This document shows positions 19,026-31,600 of a stretch of DNA of 64,000 nucleotides, piece by piece. How positions within the stretch are numbered: the stretch's first letter is position 1; the number at the start of each line of letters is the position of its first letter. The stretch spans positions 5,164,583-5,228,582 of the forward strand of contig CM063258.1 in the NCBI GenBank assembly GCA_032158295.1, in the 5' to 3' direction. The position numbers and the translations under genes are program-made. Origin of the DNA: Pycnopodia helianthoides (taxonomy: Eukaryota > Echinodermata > Asteroidea > Forcipulatida > Asteriidae). A model generated the notes under the pieces. That model was not told where the DNA came from. It saw only the letters and a program-made list of their open reading frames with translations, and ran no database searches.

Positions 19026-20358
19026 CTGATGGACAAACCTCGGTACCTTTGTGCCATACACATTCATTCAGAAGTGTGTGTGGGTGTTTGCTTGCCTCTT
19101 ACATAACTTTGCGAAAGCTGGTCCCAATCCGAATGGTGTGACATGAGAGCTGTCCCTAGTCATTGGATTCAGATAGTCTTATAACATAGCCTTGTGGAAG
19201 TAAAACAGAGCCTTTTCTATTTCTAATACAAGAAAAAAAAAAAGCAAAAACAAGTTTTTATTCACTTGTGGCCTGATGGTTAAAAGTATGTGCACCCCTT
19301 TCTTTATATCAAATTATAATCAATATTATGCAAAGAAAAAAGGGCAACAAGTGATGAGAAAGAAGTGGATTTCATCTCGAATATTATACACCATTAGCTG
19401 CCAAAACAAAATTCAATGAAAAGTTGTAAAGTATAGTTAATATTTGCGAAGTGTTTTTACTACATACCATTTTGTCCGTAATAATCCAAAAGTGAAATAA
19501 ATTCCCTACATCTCGGGAAGATTTCCTGAATTCCATATGAAGAGGTAAATCAAAGTTCAGTTTTAGTCGTCTTCGAGTCTCTTTTCTTTGTGAGTGCCAC
19601 AGATTTATGAAAAATGATCATCTCTAAAAGACACGAGGCAGTTAAATGAGTAGACGTGTGCTTATGTTGTACGGGCAGACTGTTCACTTCTTGGGAATTG
19701 TACTGCACAAAAGCCTGCACCAAAGCCTGCACAACAGCAGGATTTGCACGCGTGTAAAGCCGATGTAGTCGGGGTATAAGACATGAGATGGAAAACTCAT
19801 GAACAAGGCCCATTGTAGTCACTTTATCAGTATGCATTTCTAGTTTGTTAACCTTCGAGAACAAGGCCCTGTCCGATCTAAAAGCCATTTGCATATAATT
19901 AGATTTGAATAGTGTCGGGTACAAATTACTTGCGTTGTAAAATTAAACTTCAAGAAAACTACTTCTTAAGGCAAATATGCTGCTGCCACTTTATCTCCCT
20001 TAATTTAGGTCAAATTATATCCTTACCTGTCCTGAAAAGTTGACAGAATTTAAACAAAGAGTTACAAAGCTGCTACAAAGTGTCAAAACCATGAAAAATA
20101 AGCCTTTTTCAGGTCTATGGTGGTCTTGATTACTGTCTGCTCACTAAACGCCGTTTCTAGTTCCTTTGGACACGAGTGCGCAAGAAATCTGAACGCGAGA
20201 TGATATGTCTGCTTGAATTTTCGTTTTTTTAAGGTCAATAATCAGTGCTTTCTTAGCTACCAATTCCTGGAGAGGAATATTAGAACGAGGACAATTAATT
20301 CAAAGATCTTCTAAAAGTCCCGTAGGAAGTGGCTGTCGGATATGGGAACTTTCCCTTC
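19026..20358. other. Intergenic, no recognised feature
   Basis: A 124-codon ORF on the - strand (19550-19924) has no recognisable domain, no splice context and ordinary base composition, so I do not call it a gene. Nothing else is seen. Confidence 0.45.
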
Positions 20359-20732
20359 TTAAAGGCACAGTACACATTTGGTAATGACTCTGATAATTAA
20401 TGGCAATAAAAACTTACCTGGTAAGAAGTACAGCAGCCTTGGATAGTATAGTGAATTTTGAGAAACTTTTAACTTCAAAGTACTACGGTTATGGAAAATA
20501 ATATCACTTTTTATTCCCCAAAATTTAAATCTGAGAGAAACGCTTTTTAGACTGTGTATTCCTATGGCGGGAATATTCTTCCTGCGTGGAAACATTCGCT
20601 CCGGTTTTTCAAAAACGTGACCACCTTTTGAAGTGAAATTTTCACAGGTTAGTTTTATTGTATGTACCTACACTTATATAGGATTAACACAACCAGTAGG
20701 CTCCAATTACCAAACGTGTACTGTGCATTTAA
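20359..20732 (+). mobile_element. MITE family C copy
   Basis: The ends TTAAAGGCACAGTACAC and GTGTACTGTGCATTTAA are inverted repeats flanked by TTAA. The interior has TTCACAGGTTAGTTTTATTG, also present at 29.44 kb and (reversed) near 63.82 kb. Confidence 0.88.
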
Positions 20733-21970
20733 GACCAACTAGGGACGCTCAATTTGCTGTAATTCATGCAAATGATTCAAGATGTGTTTTTGGATGTTAC
20801 TTTTGTTTAAATTTATATTAAAAAAAGAGAAAATATTGATAATGAGTAATGTATTAAGCCATTGGTTAAAAATCATTGTTAAAGTGTAATGTTGATATGT
20901 ATATAGAAAAATAAACAATTAAATGAACCTTTTTGTGTAAATGAACAAGTGAATAAAAGAAGTCAAACACTAATGGTGTGTTGTAGCTGATCCTCTTTGC
21001 AAAATAAGAGTGGATTAAAAAAATGAATATATTTCTACCTCCATGCTTGATAGAAGAGATTTTTGTTCATGGAACAAAATGAAAAAAAAACCAGCTAATT
21101 TTGTGACATTTCTTGTCCAGACAATTAAAAAAAACACTTACCCTCAAAATGGAGATCCAATAAGTTGAAAACTGACCACTCTGGATCAAGATAGAGCCAT
21201 ATCCGTTCCAATTCCATCAAGCAAAAGGCACCTCCTCTACCAAGTTCCAGTTCACACCCTGTCCATACTGAAATCCCACTTGAAGAACTGGAAGTGCAAT
21301 GTCAAAGATCATGACCTTTGACCCAAACTTTGACCTTTGACCCCAAAGTTGACAAAATCCCAAAGAAGGTGAACATTTTTGTGTGGGGTCATATACTAAT
21401 GATATACATGCACAGTACCTAGGTCTGTTTGGGGTTTAGGCAAGGGTGTATTTTGACTTTCCCGCTTTATTCCACAGCATTTTTTGAGTAAACCCTATCC
21501 ATTAATTTTACCCTGTGTGGACCCCCTCCTCTTACCCCCCTTCTCTTTCCCCCATATTTACCAAAAAACCCAATCGACCCAACTGCAGCTGGCTAGAAGA
21601 AGAAGAATTTTAAACAACTGACAAGCACTTCCCATGTCACATGGACGATCATAGAGCGCTGTACACTTAAAACTCCACAGGTTATTAAGAAATTCAGAAA
21701 AATACAGACAAATTAATTTCCCGTAACCCTTAAATCCAATTTCCCCTTTGGCCTTATCCTTTGTTAAATCATTAAAAAAAAGGATAGTGTTTTTATTTTA
21801 AACCTGTCCAGAATGAATGTGGTTGAGTTGGAGGGGGAGGAGCTTAATAATGTGGCCCCTCCCCTATGTAAATATCAGCAAAGCATCCTTCCCCGGCCCT
21901 TACCCTCCGCTTAACCCTGTATTTCCTCAAAGTAACCAACAAAGTAGCCAAAGGTCACCTTGAAAATTAT
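20733..21970. other. Intergenic, no gene seen
   Basis: Near 21310-21350 there is a short tandem of TGACCTTTGACCC-like words, a look typical of old repeats. Otherwise only AT-rich spacer. Confidence 0.45.
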
Positions 21971-21972
21971 TC

Positions 21973-22260
21973 ATAATAATAATAATAACAACAAGTTCTT
22001 CATATAGCGCATTTCACAATAACGTATCAACGCGCTTTACATTAGTGCCCTGGTCATTGGGCCAATAGCATTCCTGTAATCTTTCTCAGCTCCCTGGGGA
22101 GTATACAGCCCTGTGCTGCCATGGCGCTCTGAAGGCTTTTTCATACACAATATCAACCTCTACCCTCGCAGGTACCCATTTATACCCCTGGGTGAAGAGA
22201 AGCAATTATAGTAAAGCATCTTGCTCAAGGACATAAGTGTCATGACTGGGATTCATCATA
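21973..22260 (-). repeat. SINE type 2 copy
   Basis: On the - strand: GTGTCATGACTGG-like start is partly lost, then GTCCTTGAGCAAGATGC, GGGTACCTGCGAGGG, and an ATT-repeat tail next to GCGCTATATGAAGAAC. A related but diverged copy lies at 56.1-56.5 kb. Confidence 0.7.
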
Positions 22261-23587
22261 AACATAAATAAATTAATTAATTAATCAATTCCAAAAGGTA
22301 TCAAGAAGTACACAGTAAACAAGTTTTTTTTTTTTACCTTAAAATGTTTAATACTTCTGTAAATAGCGATGAATTTTAATAAAATATTTATTTATATAGT
22401 TTTTAAATGCACAGCCCTTTTGAAACATTCGTTGAAAATTCTTAAACATTTCCAAATCATTGTTTTGACCAATAACTGTTAAAATTGTTAAAAAACAAAA
22501 TTGAAAAAAATTAGAAAAGAACATAAAATGGATTTGAGAAAGTGTAGAAAACCAACCTGAATCATTATAGATGAACATTGTGTTAACAGCTTTTTCAATC
22601 AATTTTAGTAGACTCCATGGCCGCATCGGATCTTACAATGACTAACAGTTTTAAGGAACACTGTATTGTAAGTTGTTAACTGTTTGATGGATTACATAAA
22701 TGCTACACGCTCAGAATGTTGTAGTAGAAAACACACTTAATTTCCTTCATGACACCACCGTAAACCCCCATCCGTCGTATAATTCTAACATGCTTGTCAG
22801 TTTATTTGTTTGTTGGATTAAATGCTACTGCCAACTGGTAGCAAACCTAATTTATGCTTTACATGATCACATACCACCAAACATCAAGCCCGAATAACTA
22901 GTGCATGTGTTTGATACTGGTGTTGGACTGATGACTGAACTAGTAAACTGATTATGCTTTACGTGGGATCAGGCATACCACCATAATCAGAGTCCAATAA
23001 CTTGGGTGCTGATTCTACCATGGTGCTGTTCCCTCTCCCACCCCATTTCCTGTCCTTACCCAATCTACCATCATCTCTCATCTATTTTCACATGTTCCTT
23101 GTTGTATCCAAACCTTGCTGTCAGTCATCTTCATTCGGACCAGTGCTTTAGTTTGCTATCTAGCCTGTATGCCTACATGTAGTTCTGTTCAACTTGTTAG
23201 TATTAATTTTTTTTCCTCTTACTTAAATTTTATTTGCAAATACCTGTATTGTTATTGTTCTTTGTGAAATGGCCGAATAAATAATAATAATAATAATAAT
23301 AATAATAAGGATTGTAGTATAAAACAGGAGTTCAGGTCAAAGGGGAAAATCCAGTCAGGTCAAAGGTCATGGACAACTAATACAACTATAAAAACCACTT
23401 TTCTGCTTTAAAAATAATGCATAATTATTTATTTCATCAATCATTGTCAATACTTAACGAGTCATTATTTTTCACATTTCATGATTCTGTTTACAATAAT
23501 TACACTTTATACAAAGAGACTATAACGATAAATTATGTAATTAGTGTTAACTTTGGTTCAGCTGTTATACTTCCTTGTGATTGAACT
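22261..23587. other. Intergenic, no gene seen
   Basis: Contains an AATAATAAT microsatellite (about 23276-23308), probably a SINE tail, and AT-rich spacer. Confidence 0.45.
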
Positions 23588-24107
23588 CTGGTTTAAGGTA
23601 AGGTCATGGATTGGTGGGTTTTTTTTTTCAACGTAATGCTGACTTACATGTGTAGGCTGAATACAGTGTCTACTTGATGAGAAAACAGTAAAAAAAAATG
23701 TCATTATCATCGAAGAATGTTGAATCCATTCACGCAACGCGAGAAACAGGAATCCTCGAAAGTCACCTAGAGGTGCATTTTGGAGATTCAAATTCGTTGA
23801 CATACTTTTACTTGATTCTAATCAATGGGGGCATTTCAGACAAAATAATTTCGTAGGCCAAGCTTACAACACATGTACCATAGCCATCATTATAACAAGG
23901 GAGGCTTTTGGTACATAACGAGGTGCATTTTGGAGATTCAAATTCGTTGACATACTTTTATTTGATATTCTAACAATTGGGTTTGATTTTGTGCGTTATT
24001 TTTAGCCATTACAACAAGGAGGGCTGGATACAAATCAACATTGTGGTTTTTGGGGGGGAGGGAGGGGGGTAGGGGTTATTACCAAGTTATGACCCTACCT
24101 TGAACTC
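23588..24107 (-). mobile_element. MITE family D, diverged copy
   Basis: Ends AAGGTAAGGTCATGGATTGG and TATGACCCTACCTT are inverted repeats. Part of the interior is duplicated: AGGTGCATTTTGGAGATTCA occurs at 23.77 and 23.92 kb. Confidence 0.65.
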
Positions 24108-24689
24108 AAGGTCAGCTGTACACCTTTCTCATATTTGACCCCTGGTTGACTCATCTTTAAAAACTATTTGTCTATTTATACGCAGACAAGGTACTTATTT
24201 TTTACCTTAATGTCAGATCATCTTATCAAAAAATAGCAAATGGGATAACTCTCTCTTATATCCCTTTCATTTTGTGATAAATTGATTATAATGGACACAT
24301 TAATTATTCTCTCAATTTTTTGCAAATCACCACCCCCCCCCCCAAAAAAAAAAACTGGTCACAACAGTGCCCTAAAAAGTCCTCTTTCCCATTCTGAAAA
24401 CTGTGTGGCCGTGGGATCTTTAATTTTTGGTTATACAACTAGTTGTCTGCAGGGATTTAAACCGGTCGCTAGCGCTCGAGCTGAAAGGGATATGTCCATT
24501 AGGGCGTCCGCCGTCCCGTGGTGGTCCGAGAAACGAACTCCCTCCAAGCCTCCCTGTCCAGAGCGTAAAAAGGCATACCAGTCATTGCAAAGATTAAGAT
24601 CTTCTTTAACGGGTGCACCCCTAAAAAGTTGTACAATCCACTTGCCCCCCCCCCCCCCCTGAAAACTCACCTTACTTTTGTCGCTGGTT

Positions 24690-25150
24690 TTAATTCTGGT
24701 TAATTGTGGTTCAGCAGTTTAACTTTCTCATGATTGAACTTCGGTTTAGACTGTCTCATGACTAAACTCAAGTTAACTGTAGTTAAGCCTTTAAACTTTC
24801 TCATGATTGAACTACGGTTTAAACTGTCTCATGACTAAACTCAAGTTAACTGTAGTTAAGCCGTTAAACTTTCTCATGATTGAACTACGGTTTAAACTGT
24901 CTCATGACTAAACTCAAGTTAACTGTAGCTAAGCTGTTAAACTTTCCCATGATTGAACTACGGTTTAAACTGTCTTATGACTGAACTCAACTGAACTGTA
25001 GTTAAGCCATTAAACTTTCTCATGATTGAACTACAGTTTAATCTATCTCATGATTAAACTTAAGTTAACTGTAGTTAAGCCATTAAACTTTCTCAAGATT
25101 GAACTTTGGTTTAAACTTTCTCTCAAATAAACTCAAGTTAACTGTAGTTT
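24690..25150 (+). repeat. 73 bp tandem repeat, about 6 copies
   Basis: The word GATTGAACT recurs every 73 bp from 24732 to 25097. Each unit has the paired elements GGTTTAAACTGTCTCATGAC and AAGTTAACTGTAGTTAAGCC. Confidence 0.95.
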
Positions 25151-25184
25151 TGTATGAGGGCTCAAATTCGCTAATTCCTTATGT

Positions 25185-25560
25185 TTTTGTATTGCTGTAC
25201 TATTGCATTATATCGCTGTACTACTGCAATATATCGCCGCACTATTGCGTTATATTGCTCTATTTTATTGCGTTATATAGTACGGCGATATAGCGAAATA
25301 AAATGTGCCGATTTAACGCTATAAAATATAGTGATATTATGCACTACACAGAGATATAATGCAATAAAATATGGCAAACTAATGTAATAGGTGTAGTACA
25401 GCAGTAATGAAATAGTACAATGATAAAGTACATTCGTACAGAGATTTAACACAGTAAAATATGGCGATATAATGTAACAAAATATGGCGATATATATTGC
25501 AATAGTACAACGGTGATATAACACAATAGTATGCCGATATATCGCAGTACTACGGTAATG
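25185..25560. repeat. Degenerate ATATCGC array that changes strand
   Basis: From 25185 to about 25275 the units read like TTGCGTTATATCGCTGTACT. From about 25276 to 25560 the units are the complement (GCGATATAACGCAATA). The period is irregular, roughly 25 bp. It directly follows the 73 bp array. Confidence 0.8.
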
Positions 25561-25913
25561 CCTTAAAAAAATACACAAGTTCTCTAGGAATTGGCGAGTA
25601 TGAGCCACCGTAGTTATGACATGATGTGAACAAATAATTGGGTTTGATGATTTCCCACCAGATTTCATATTTTACTACGAAAACCAAATTTTCATTGCAA
25701 AATTGTTGACACTTTCGACTTGTGGTGTTTTTTTTTCCCCCACTGGCGATCAAAGAACAAAGAAATATAAAAAATAGAAACAACTTACCTAAGATGTTTT
25801 CCAGAAGAGTTTCTTTCTCTTAATCAATGAATTCAATACACTTATAAAAATGTTAATTTATGAAAAGAGTATATACACACTTTGTAACCACAATCTTGTT
25901 ATACTTAAAACCT

Positions 25914-26372
25914 TAAAGGAAGGGTCATCCAGTGGTTTTTTTTCAACATAATGCCAATTTATAGGCAACATTTTTCAAGAAAGATACAATAAAAGTCACC
26001 TGTGGAAGTTTCAGTTGAACGCAGTATCTACTTGTTGAGAAAAAAGCAAAAAAAAAAAAAAAAACTGTCGCGGTAATTCCATCAAGAATGTTGGATCCAT
26101 CCACATTTCGCAAGAACACAATGGGTACCAGCCGCGTGCCTGGCCATATTGAGGTCAGCATTCCAAAGGACACCATGGAAATTTCCAAATTGGAGATCAA
26201 ACTTTTTTCCGACGTACTTTTATGGATTTCTTAACAACTTGGGGGGGGGGGCACTTCAGACAAAATAAATTTTGCAGGAAACTTACTACCATTACCATCT
26301 TTATAACAAGTACGCTTTTCGGATAAAAAGTAGACAATTTATTTTCGGGGTCATTACCAGCGACCCTACCTT
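25914..26372 (-). mobile_element. MITE family D, diverged copy
   Basis: Ends TTAAAGGAAGGGTCATCCAG and GCGACCCTACCTTTAAA, with the internal phrase AAAGTCACCTGTGGAAGTTTC found in related form at 44.87 and 39.12 kb. Confidence 0.65.
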
Positions 26373-27225
26373 TAAAAAAATCATTCAGTGTAATTCCGCC
26401 ACACTAATGAACAGGATATAGGCCCCCTTGCGTATGACATCACACGCTCAAACAGTGCCCTCACTGAGGTCAAAGGGACCACCTCTCATTGGCTGAGCGT
26501 TGCGCGCAGGGTCACATTGTTTGACCAATAGCGATGGGGGGCCTATTGACCCGAATCACCTGACATCGTCACAACAATTAATCATGGCCGTCTCATATCA
26601 GGGTTCTGCCCACAGTGGTCAGTGCCGGAAAACCTGCCCGGCACTAAGAATTCCCAAACCACCACTGGCAGGATTTTATCTGTTTCTGACCACCACGCAT
26701 TTTCCAAATTTTTTAATTACACTCGCAATTTCCTTTCAAAGGTTTTCCAACGAAATGTAAAATTTGGGTATTCACCAGTAAAAATGGTATCCAAAGCCAT
26801 TAATTTTGAGTACTTCTATGATTTGAGTATGATCTACCGTATAACTGGTCCATCTCGCAATGGTTTCCAGGGAAACATTTTTCCACCACTCAAGAAATCC
26901 TGGGCAGAACCCTGTCAGATCTATTAGAAGAAGAAAAAACCACTAATGAGATGTCTACCTTTGGATGAATTGAACGAAAGACTTCAGGCTGCATTCATCC
27001 AGGGTAGGATGTACCCTCTCCTCATAAAAAAACACCATTCATCTCCATTCCTTGCTAATCTTGTCCGTACTGCTCTTGCATAAGATCACCATCCCTCCAT
27101 CTCCATCTTGGTCTGCCTCTTCTTCTCCTTTTCCCCCATCCTTGGTTGACACTCTCAATTAGTCTTGTTGTCCATCTGTTGTCTGTTCTTCGGGGGCAGT
27201 GTGTCCAGCCCATCTCCATCTAGCC
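26373..27225. other. Intergenic, no gene seen
   Basis: Moderately GC-richer stretch (26.4-26.6 kb), no recognised feature. Confidence 0.4.
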
Positions 27226-27625
27226 TGTTCTATTTTGGTAGAGCGCCGGTACGTTAATCCGGAGGTCGTTGGTTCAAATCCCGCTCTAGTCAATTTTTCT
27301 TTGTTCAACCCCAAACTGTTTTAAATTTACCAAGTCAGTTTCCCCTTGTGGTTCATTACTTGATATTTAAAAATTAAAAAATCGCATCCCCTCCAGGTGA
27401 TCCCGTGGCTGCTGCTTCCCAGGTTGTATCATAAACTTGGGTGTGATCCCTGGCTACACGGCAGTTAACGGTTGCATGGCTTCCGACTGGCACCCCCGAA
27501 CAAAGATATTGACAAAATAGGGAGACCGCCAACATAGGGCTAGATAGCTCAGTTGGTAGAGCGCCGGTATGTTAGTCCGGAGGTTGTTGGTTCAAATCCC
27601 GCTCTAGTAAATTTTTCTTTGTTCA
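27226..27625 (+). repeat. tRNA-Asn-like element, two direct copies
   Basis: The right copy (27538-27609, 72 nt) folds as a tRNA: acceptor GGCTAGA with TCTAGTA, D arm GCTCAGTTGGTAGAGC, anticodon loop ATGTTAG (GTT), B box GGTTCAAATCC. The left copy (about 27230-27295) has lost its 5' end. Both are followed by CAATTTTTCTTTGTTCAACC-type flank. The spacer holds CCTCCAGGTGATCCCGTGG, shared with 32.6 kb. Confidence 0.85.
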
Positions 27626-27884
27626 ACCCCAAACCTGTTCTATTTTCCTTACGATGTCTGTAACTCCTACTGCCTTTGATATTTCTGTATGTGTCCCTTT
27701 GTTTCTGGTTGAGATGTGAAGCATCTGTCTTTCAATTGCTCTTCTTGTTGTACAAAGTTTGTGCTCTATCCCTGTGTTCTGACCCATAGGTCATCAATGG
27801 TAGCGCACACTGATCAAATACCTCTCCCCCAGAGAGCCGTTTGTATGTTCTTGTTACAAAGTATCTCTCAGTCCTGTCCAAAGC

Positions 27885-28235
27885 AAGCATGTCGCAGCCC
27901 GAGCGGTCTAGTTCAACGGACCCAAGCTCTGAAGTGTTGTCAGCAGCAGAGTGTGGGTTCGAATCCCGGTCATGACACTTGTGCCCCTGAGCAAGGCACC
28001 TAACCATAATTGCTTTGTAAAAAGTTGGGAAGGTAGTGCATTCTTCTCTATCAGCCGGGCTCCTAGTGGATGATACCCATGCCTACATCCTTACGGACTG
28101 TGAAGGGGTTACAACCCTGTTTCAGCCCCAGGAGTAGGTGGCAACGTGCCCCTTAAGTGAAGCCCTCACCTTGAAGTGGCCGTCTGGCCTTGTGAGTTGG
28201 GCAACATCTCATTAAACAAAAATTTAAAAAAAAAA
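27885..28235 (+). repeat. tRNA-headed SINE, full length
   Basis: The type II tRNA-like head (GCAGCCCGAGCGGTCTAG, B box GGGTTCGAATCCC) is followed by CATGACACTTGTGCCCCTGA, a body with GTGAAGGGGTTACAACCC, and the end GGGCAACATCTCATTAAAC plus an A-rich tail. Confidence 0.85.
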
Positions 28236-28451
28236 GCAACTGAACCCGGTCCTAATTCTTGTGGAAACTTCCTCTTTTATGTTATTATCCATTTCTAGTG
28301 TTTAGCTCAGATATTTGTATTCTGTGAGCCTACTGATCTCTTGGCCCTCCACCATTATGTCTCCCTCTGAAGCATCTTGAAGACACAAAAACCGAGCACT
28401 CCAGTGGATGACAGTTTTTTCCTTTTTTTAAATTTTTTTTTAGATTACAGT

Positions 28452-28630
28452 CTAAGCCAATGGCAGCACTCGCTGTGCCCGTACGATGTATCCCTTCGAT
28501 GTGATTATACCCCTGTTCTTAATCAGCGCGGTGTAACGAAGCACCCACGATGGGTGCCAGGCCGCCGAGTCTAGCTCTCCCGGGTAGTGGGTCCGCAAGA
28601 CGCCCTGGAACTCCTCCGGTGAAAGGATAT
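28452..28630 (-). CDS. GCLM: GCLM exon 5 (terminal)
   Basis: Acceptor TTTCTTCTCTACAG. The joined codon gives Asp, then ILSPEEFQGVLRTHYPGEL, WHPSWVLRYTALIKNRG, IITSKGYIVRAQR and stop TAG. The WLLRYSVIVKSRGIIKSKGY-like C-terminus is the most conserved part of GCLM. Confidence 0.96.
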
Positions 28631-31600
28631 CTGTAGAGAAGAAAAAATTATGGAAATTGTTCACCTTAAAGGAACATTACAGAATTGGTAAGAAAAAAAC
28701 TTGTAAAATATACTTTTTGATCAGAGATTTACATCAAACTTACACGGTCTAATGATGATGATAGTAGAAAACATCCCTTGAAATATTTCTGTCTGAAATG
28801 CCATATTTGATGAGAAATGAATAAACTAATTTTCCGATTGGAGTTTATCGCTCAGTGAGCGTTTTATTCATTTGTTGAATCTATATGATTTTAATGCAAA
28901 TGTGTAATCGGTTTTTCACTATTTTCTCGTGACCCAGATGGCCGATCGATCTCAAACTTCTACAGGTTTGTCAGTTTATGTATACGGTGGATTACATAAA
29001 GTGCTTACACTGCCAGCAACTGTTTTGTTAGCAAAAACCAATTCTGTAATGTTCCGTTAAGGACTTGTCACACAGGGCAACGTTTGCAGGGAACTTGGAG
29101 GCAACCAAACAGCACCGCACGAAAAAAAAGAAACACTTCGACAGCACAAGGGGCATTCTTCAAGCTGTACCTCACTATCCCCAAGAAATTAAATGAGAAA
29201 ACTGAAATGTAAATGAAATGTCTTATTGGAGATTGCCTGGAGCTAGTTGCCTGTAAATGTGACATGGCAATGTGGATATGGAAAAAGATTGAAGTTTTTA
29301 TTCCCCAAAATTCGAATCTGAGAGTCAGAAATGTTTCTCAGATTGTGTATTCCTATGAGGGATTATTCTTCACGCGTGCACATAACCGCTCCAGATTTTG
29401 GTCGATATCTCAAAAAACACTACCACCTTTTGAAATGAAATTTTCACAGGTTAGTTTTATTGCATATATCTACATTTACAAAGGATAAAAACAATCGAAC
29501 GGTTGAAAAAAAAAGAAAAAAAAAAAGGTATACTTCGCCTTTAAAGAAACCTTACAGAATTGGTTTTTGCTAACAAAACAGTTGCTGGCAGTGTAAGCAC
29601 TTTATGTAATCCACCATATACATAAACTGACAAACCTGTAGAAGTTTGAGATCGATCGGCCATCTGGGTCGCTGACTGAGCGATAAACTCCAAATCGGAA
29701 ATTAGTTTTATTCATTTCTCATCAAATATGGCATTTCAGACAGAAATATTTCAAGGGATGTTTTCTACTATCATCATCATTAGACCGTGTAAGTTTGATG
29801 TAAATCTGTGATCAAAAAGTATATTTTACAAGTTTTTTTCTTACCAATTCTGTAATGTTCCTTTAACTGATTTGGGCAGTCGACCAAAATCAACTGTCAA
29901 CAGGGGCACGTTGGCCACCTACTCCTGGGTCTTTTCTCAAAACGGAAATAACATACTCACCGCTAGGGTCCGAATGAGCAATGAGCTGGATTGTGTTCTC
30001 CGCCGCGAATTCCTTCAGTGCCGGGGGAATTGTACAACAGGATGCTTGGTTCATCTGATTTGTGGTAGGTCTCACCTTAGAAAAAAAAAAAAATAAAAAT
30101 AAAAATAAGTAAAATAAAAAGTATGATGCTTGAATGTTGTGCTCAATAATTTTACTCCGATTCTTGTTTGGGTGATTTTTTGTTGTTGTCGATTTCATTT
30201 GACCACCATTGGAAAAGATCAGATCTTCCTCTTTCCAATGATGGTAAGCTTGGCCGTGGAGGGTGAACATGGACAAAACTTTATTAACAAATTATCTTTG
30301 TGCTCAGGCTTTAGTTACCAATGTTAAGGAATGGGTTAAGCGTATCTTGTTTTCCACCAAGTTACAATCTATTGCAGTTCAAGAGAAATGCAAACAAATG
30401 TCTTCTCTCCCTTTAAATTTTCTTTTTTTTCTGTGTAGCCCTCACCCCAAGTGGCCCTTTGGCCTTCAGTTGTGCGATTTTTTTCATTAGTTATTTTATT
30501 ATTTTAAGTAAAGACTTTTCAACCTACTCCTGCCCATGAATACAGCTCAGTTAGCATCGCCAGGTCCAGATCACAAACTCCGAGCATCTTGATCTTGTCC
30601 TGTTTGACAAGTTCTTCCAGCTCCGACCAGACCGGCTTGTAGTGGTTGATGGTCAGGTCTTCATCAAACGGCCTCGCTGGCATGGAGAGTAAAACAACGT
30701 CTAGCTTGCTCACACCGAGCTCCTTCAAGGCTGGGGGGGGGGGAGGGGAAATATTCAAATATTAAGGTGGTTAATACATATATCGACTGGCAATGTGGCG
30801 TGTCGTGGCTGAGCGGTTAAGCGCACTGGACTCAAGCTCCTGTGTTTCTGATCAGCAGAGCGTGGGTTCCAGTACCAGTTTTGACTTAAAGGTACTGTAC
30901 ACTTTTGGTAACAGCTCAAAATCAGTGTCCACATTTGGTGTGATTAAACATATGCATGAACAAACAAACCTGTGAAAGTTTATGAAAGATCTTATGTGTT
31001 TTCTGTTTTTTCAAATTAATTACTATTGTTTTACTCGTTTCTCAGAAACATTTTAGGCAGAAATATTTTAAGGAACCCTTTCTACCATTACTTACTTTAA
31101 ATCAAGTAAGTTATGTGTGAAACTGTGAACATTGTGTTTTTCGATCTTACCAATAGTGTACAGGGCCTTTAAGCAAGGCACCAATAATTTTCAATTGTTT
31201 TTTTTCAATCATTACTGTTCAATCATGATTTATACCTTTACTAAAAAAAATTACAAAACTTTACTGTATAATTTTTGTTTTAAAGGCACAACTGTAAATC
31301 CTGGATAGAGTTTCCCTCCCTGCCTTTCACCTCTATGGTCCTCAGATCAAATCCGGCCTAAGACCGGGGGCCTTGTGTGTAGATTGGGTTGCCCGGGGGT
31401 CGATTTCACAAAACTCTTCCTAACTTAGGACTAGTCCTAGTCAATGCTAAGAGATAGGACTAGTCCTAAGTACTGGTCCTAACTTAGGGTCCTAACTTAG
31501 GACTAGTCCTATCTCTTAGCATTGCCTAGGACTAGTCCTAAGTTAGGAAGAGTTTTGTGAAATCGACCCCCCCTGTTGTCTCAACCCGATTGCATGAGTC

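Noticed and set aside
19550..19924. 124-codon ORF on the - strand in the intergenic region
   Set aside because: No recognisable family, no splice or start context.
24282..24662. 126-codon ORF next to C and A runs
   Set aside because: No domain, composed partly of homopolymers.
27538..27609. Functional tRNA-Asn gene
   Set aside because: It folds well, but ten copies with shared non-tRNA flanks show it belongs to a repeat family; the anticodon stem also has a T-T mismatch.
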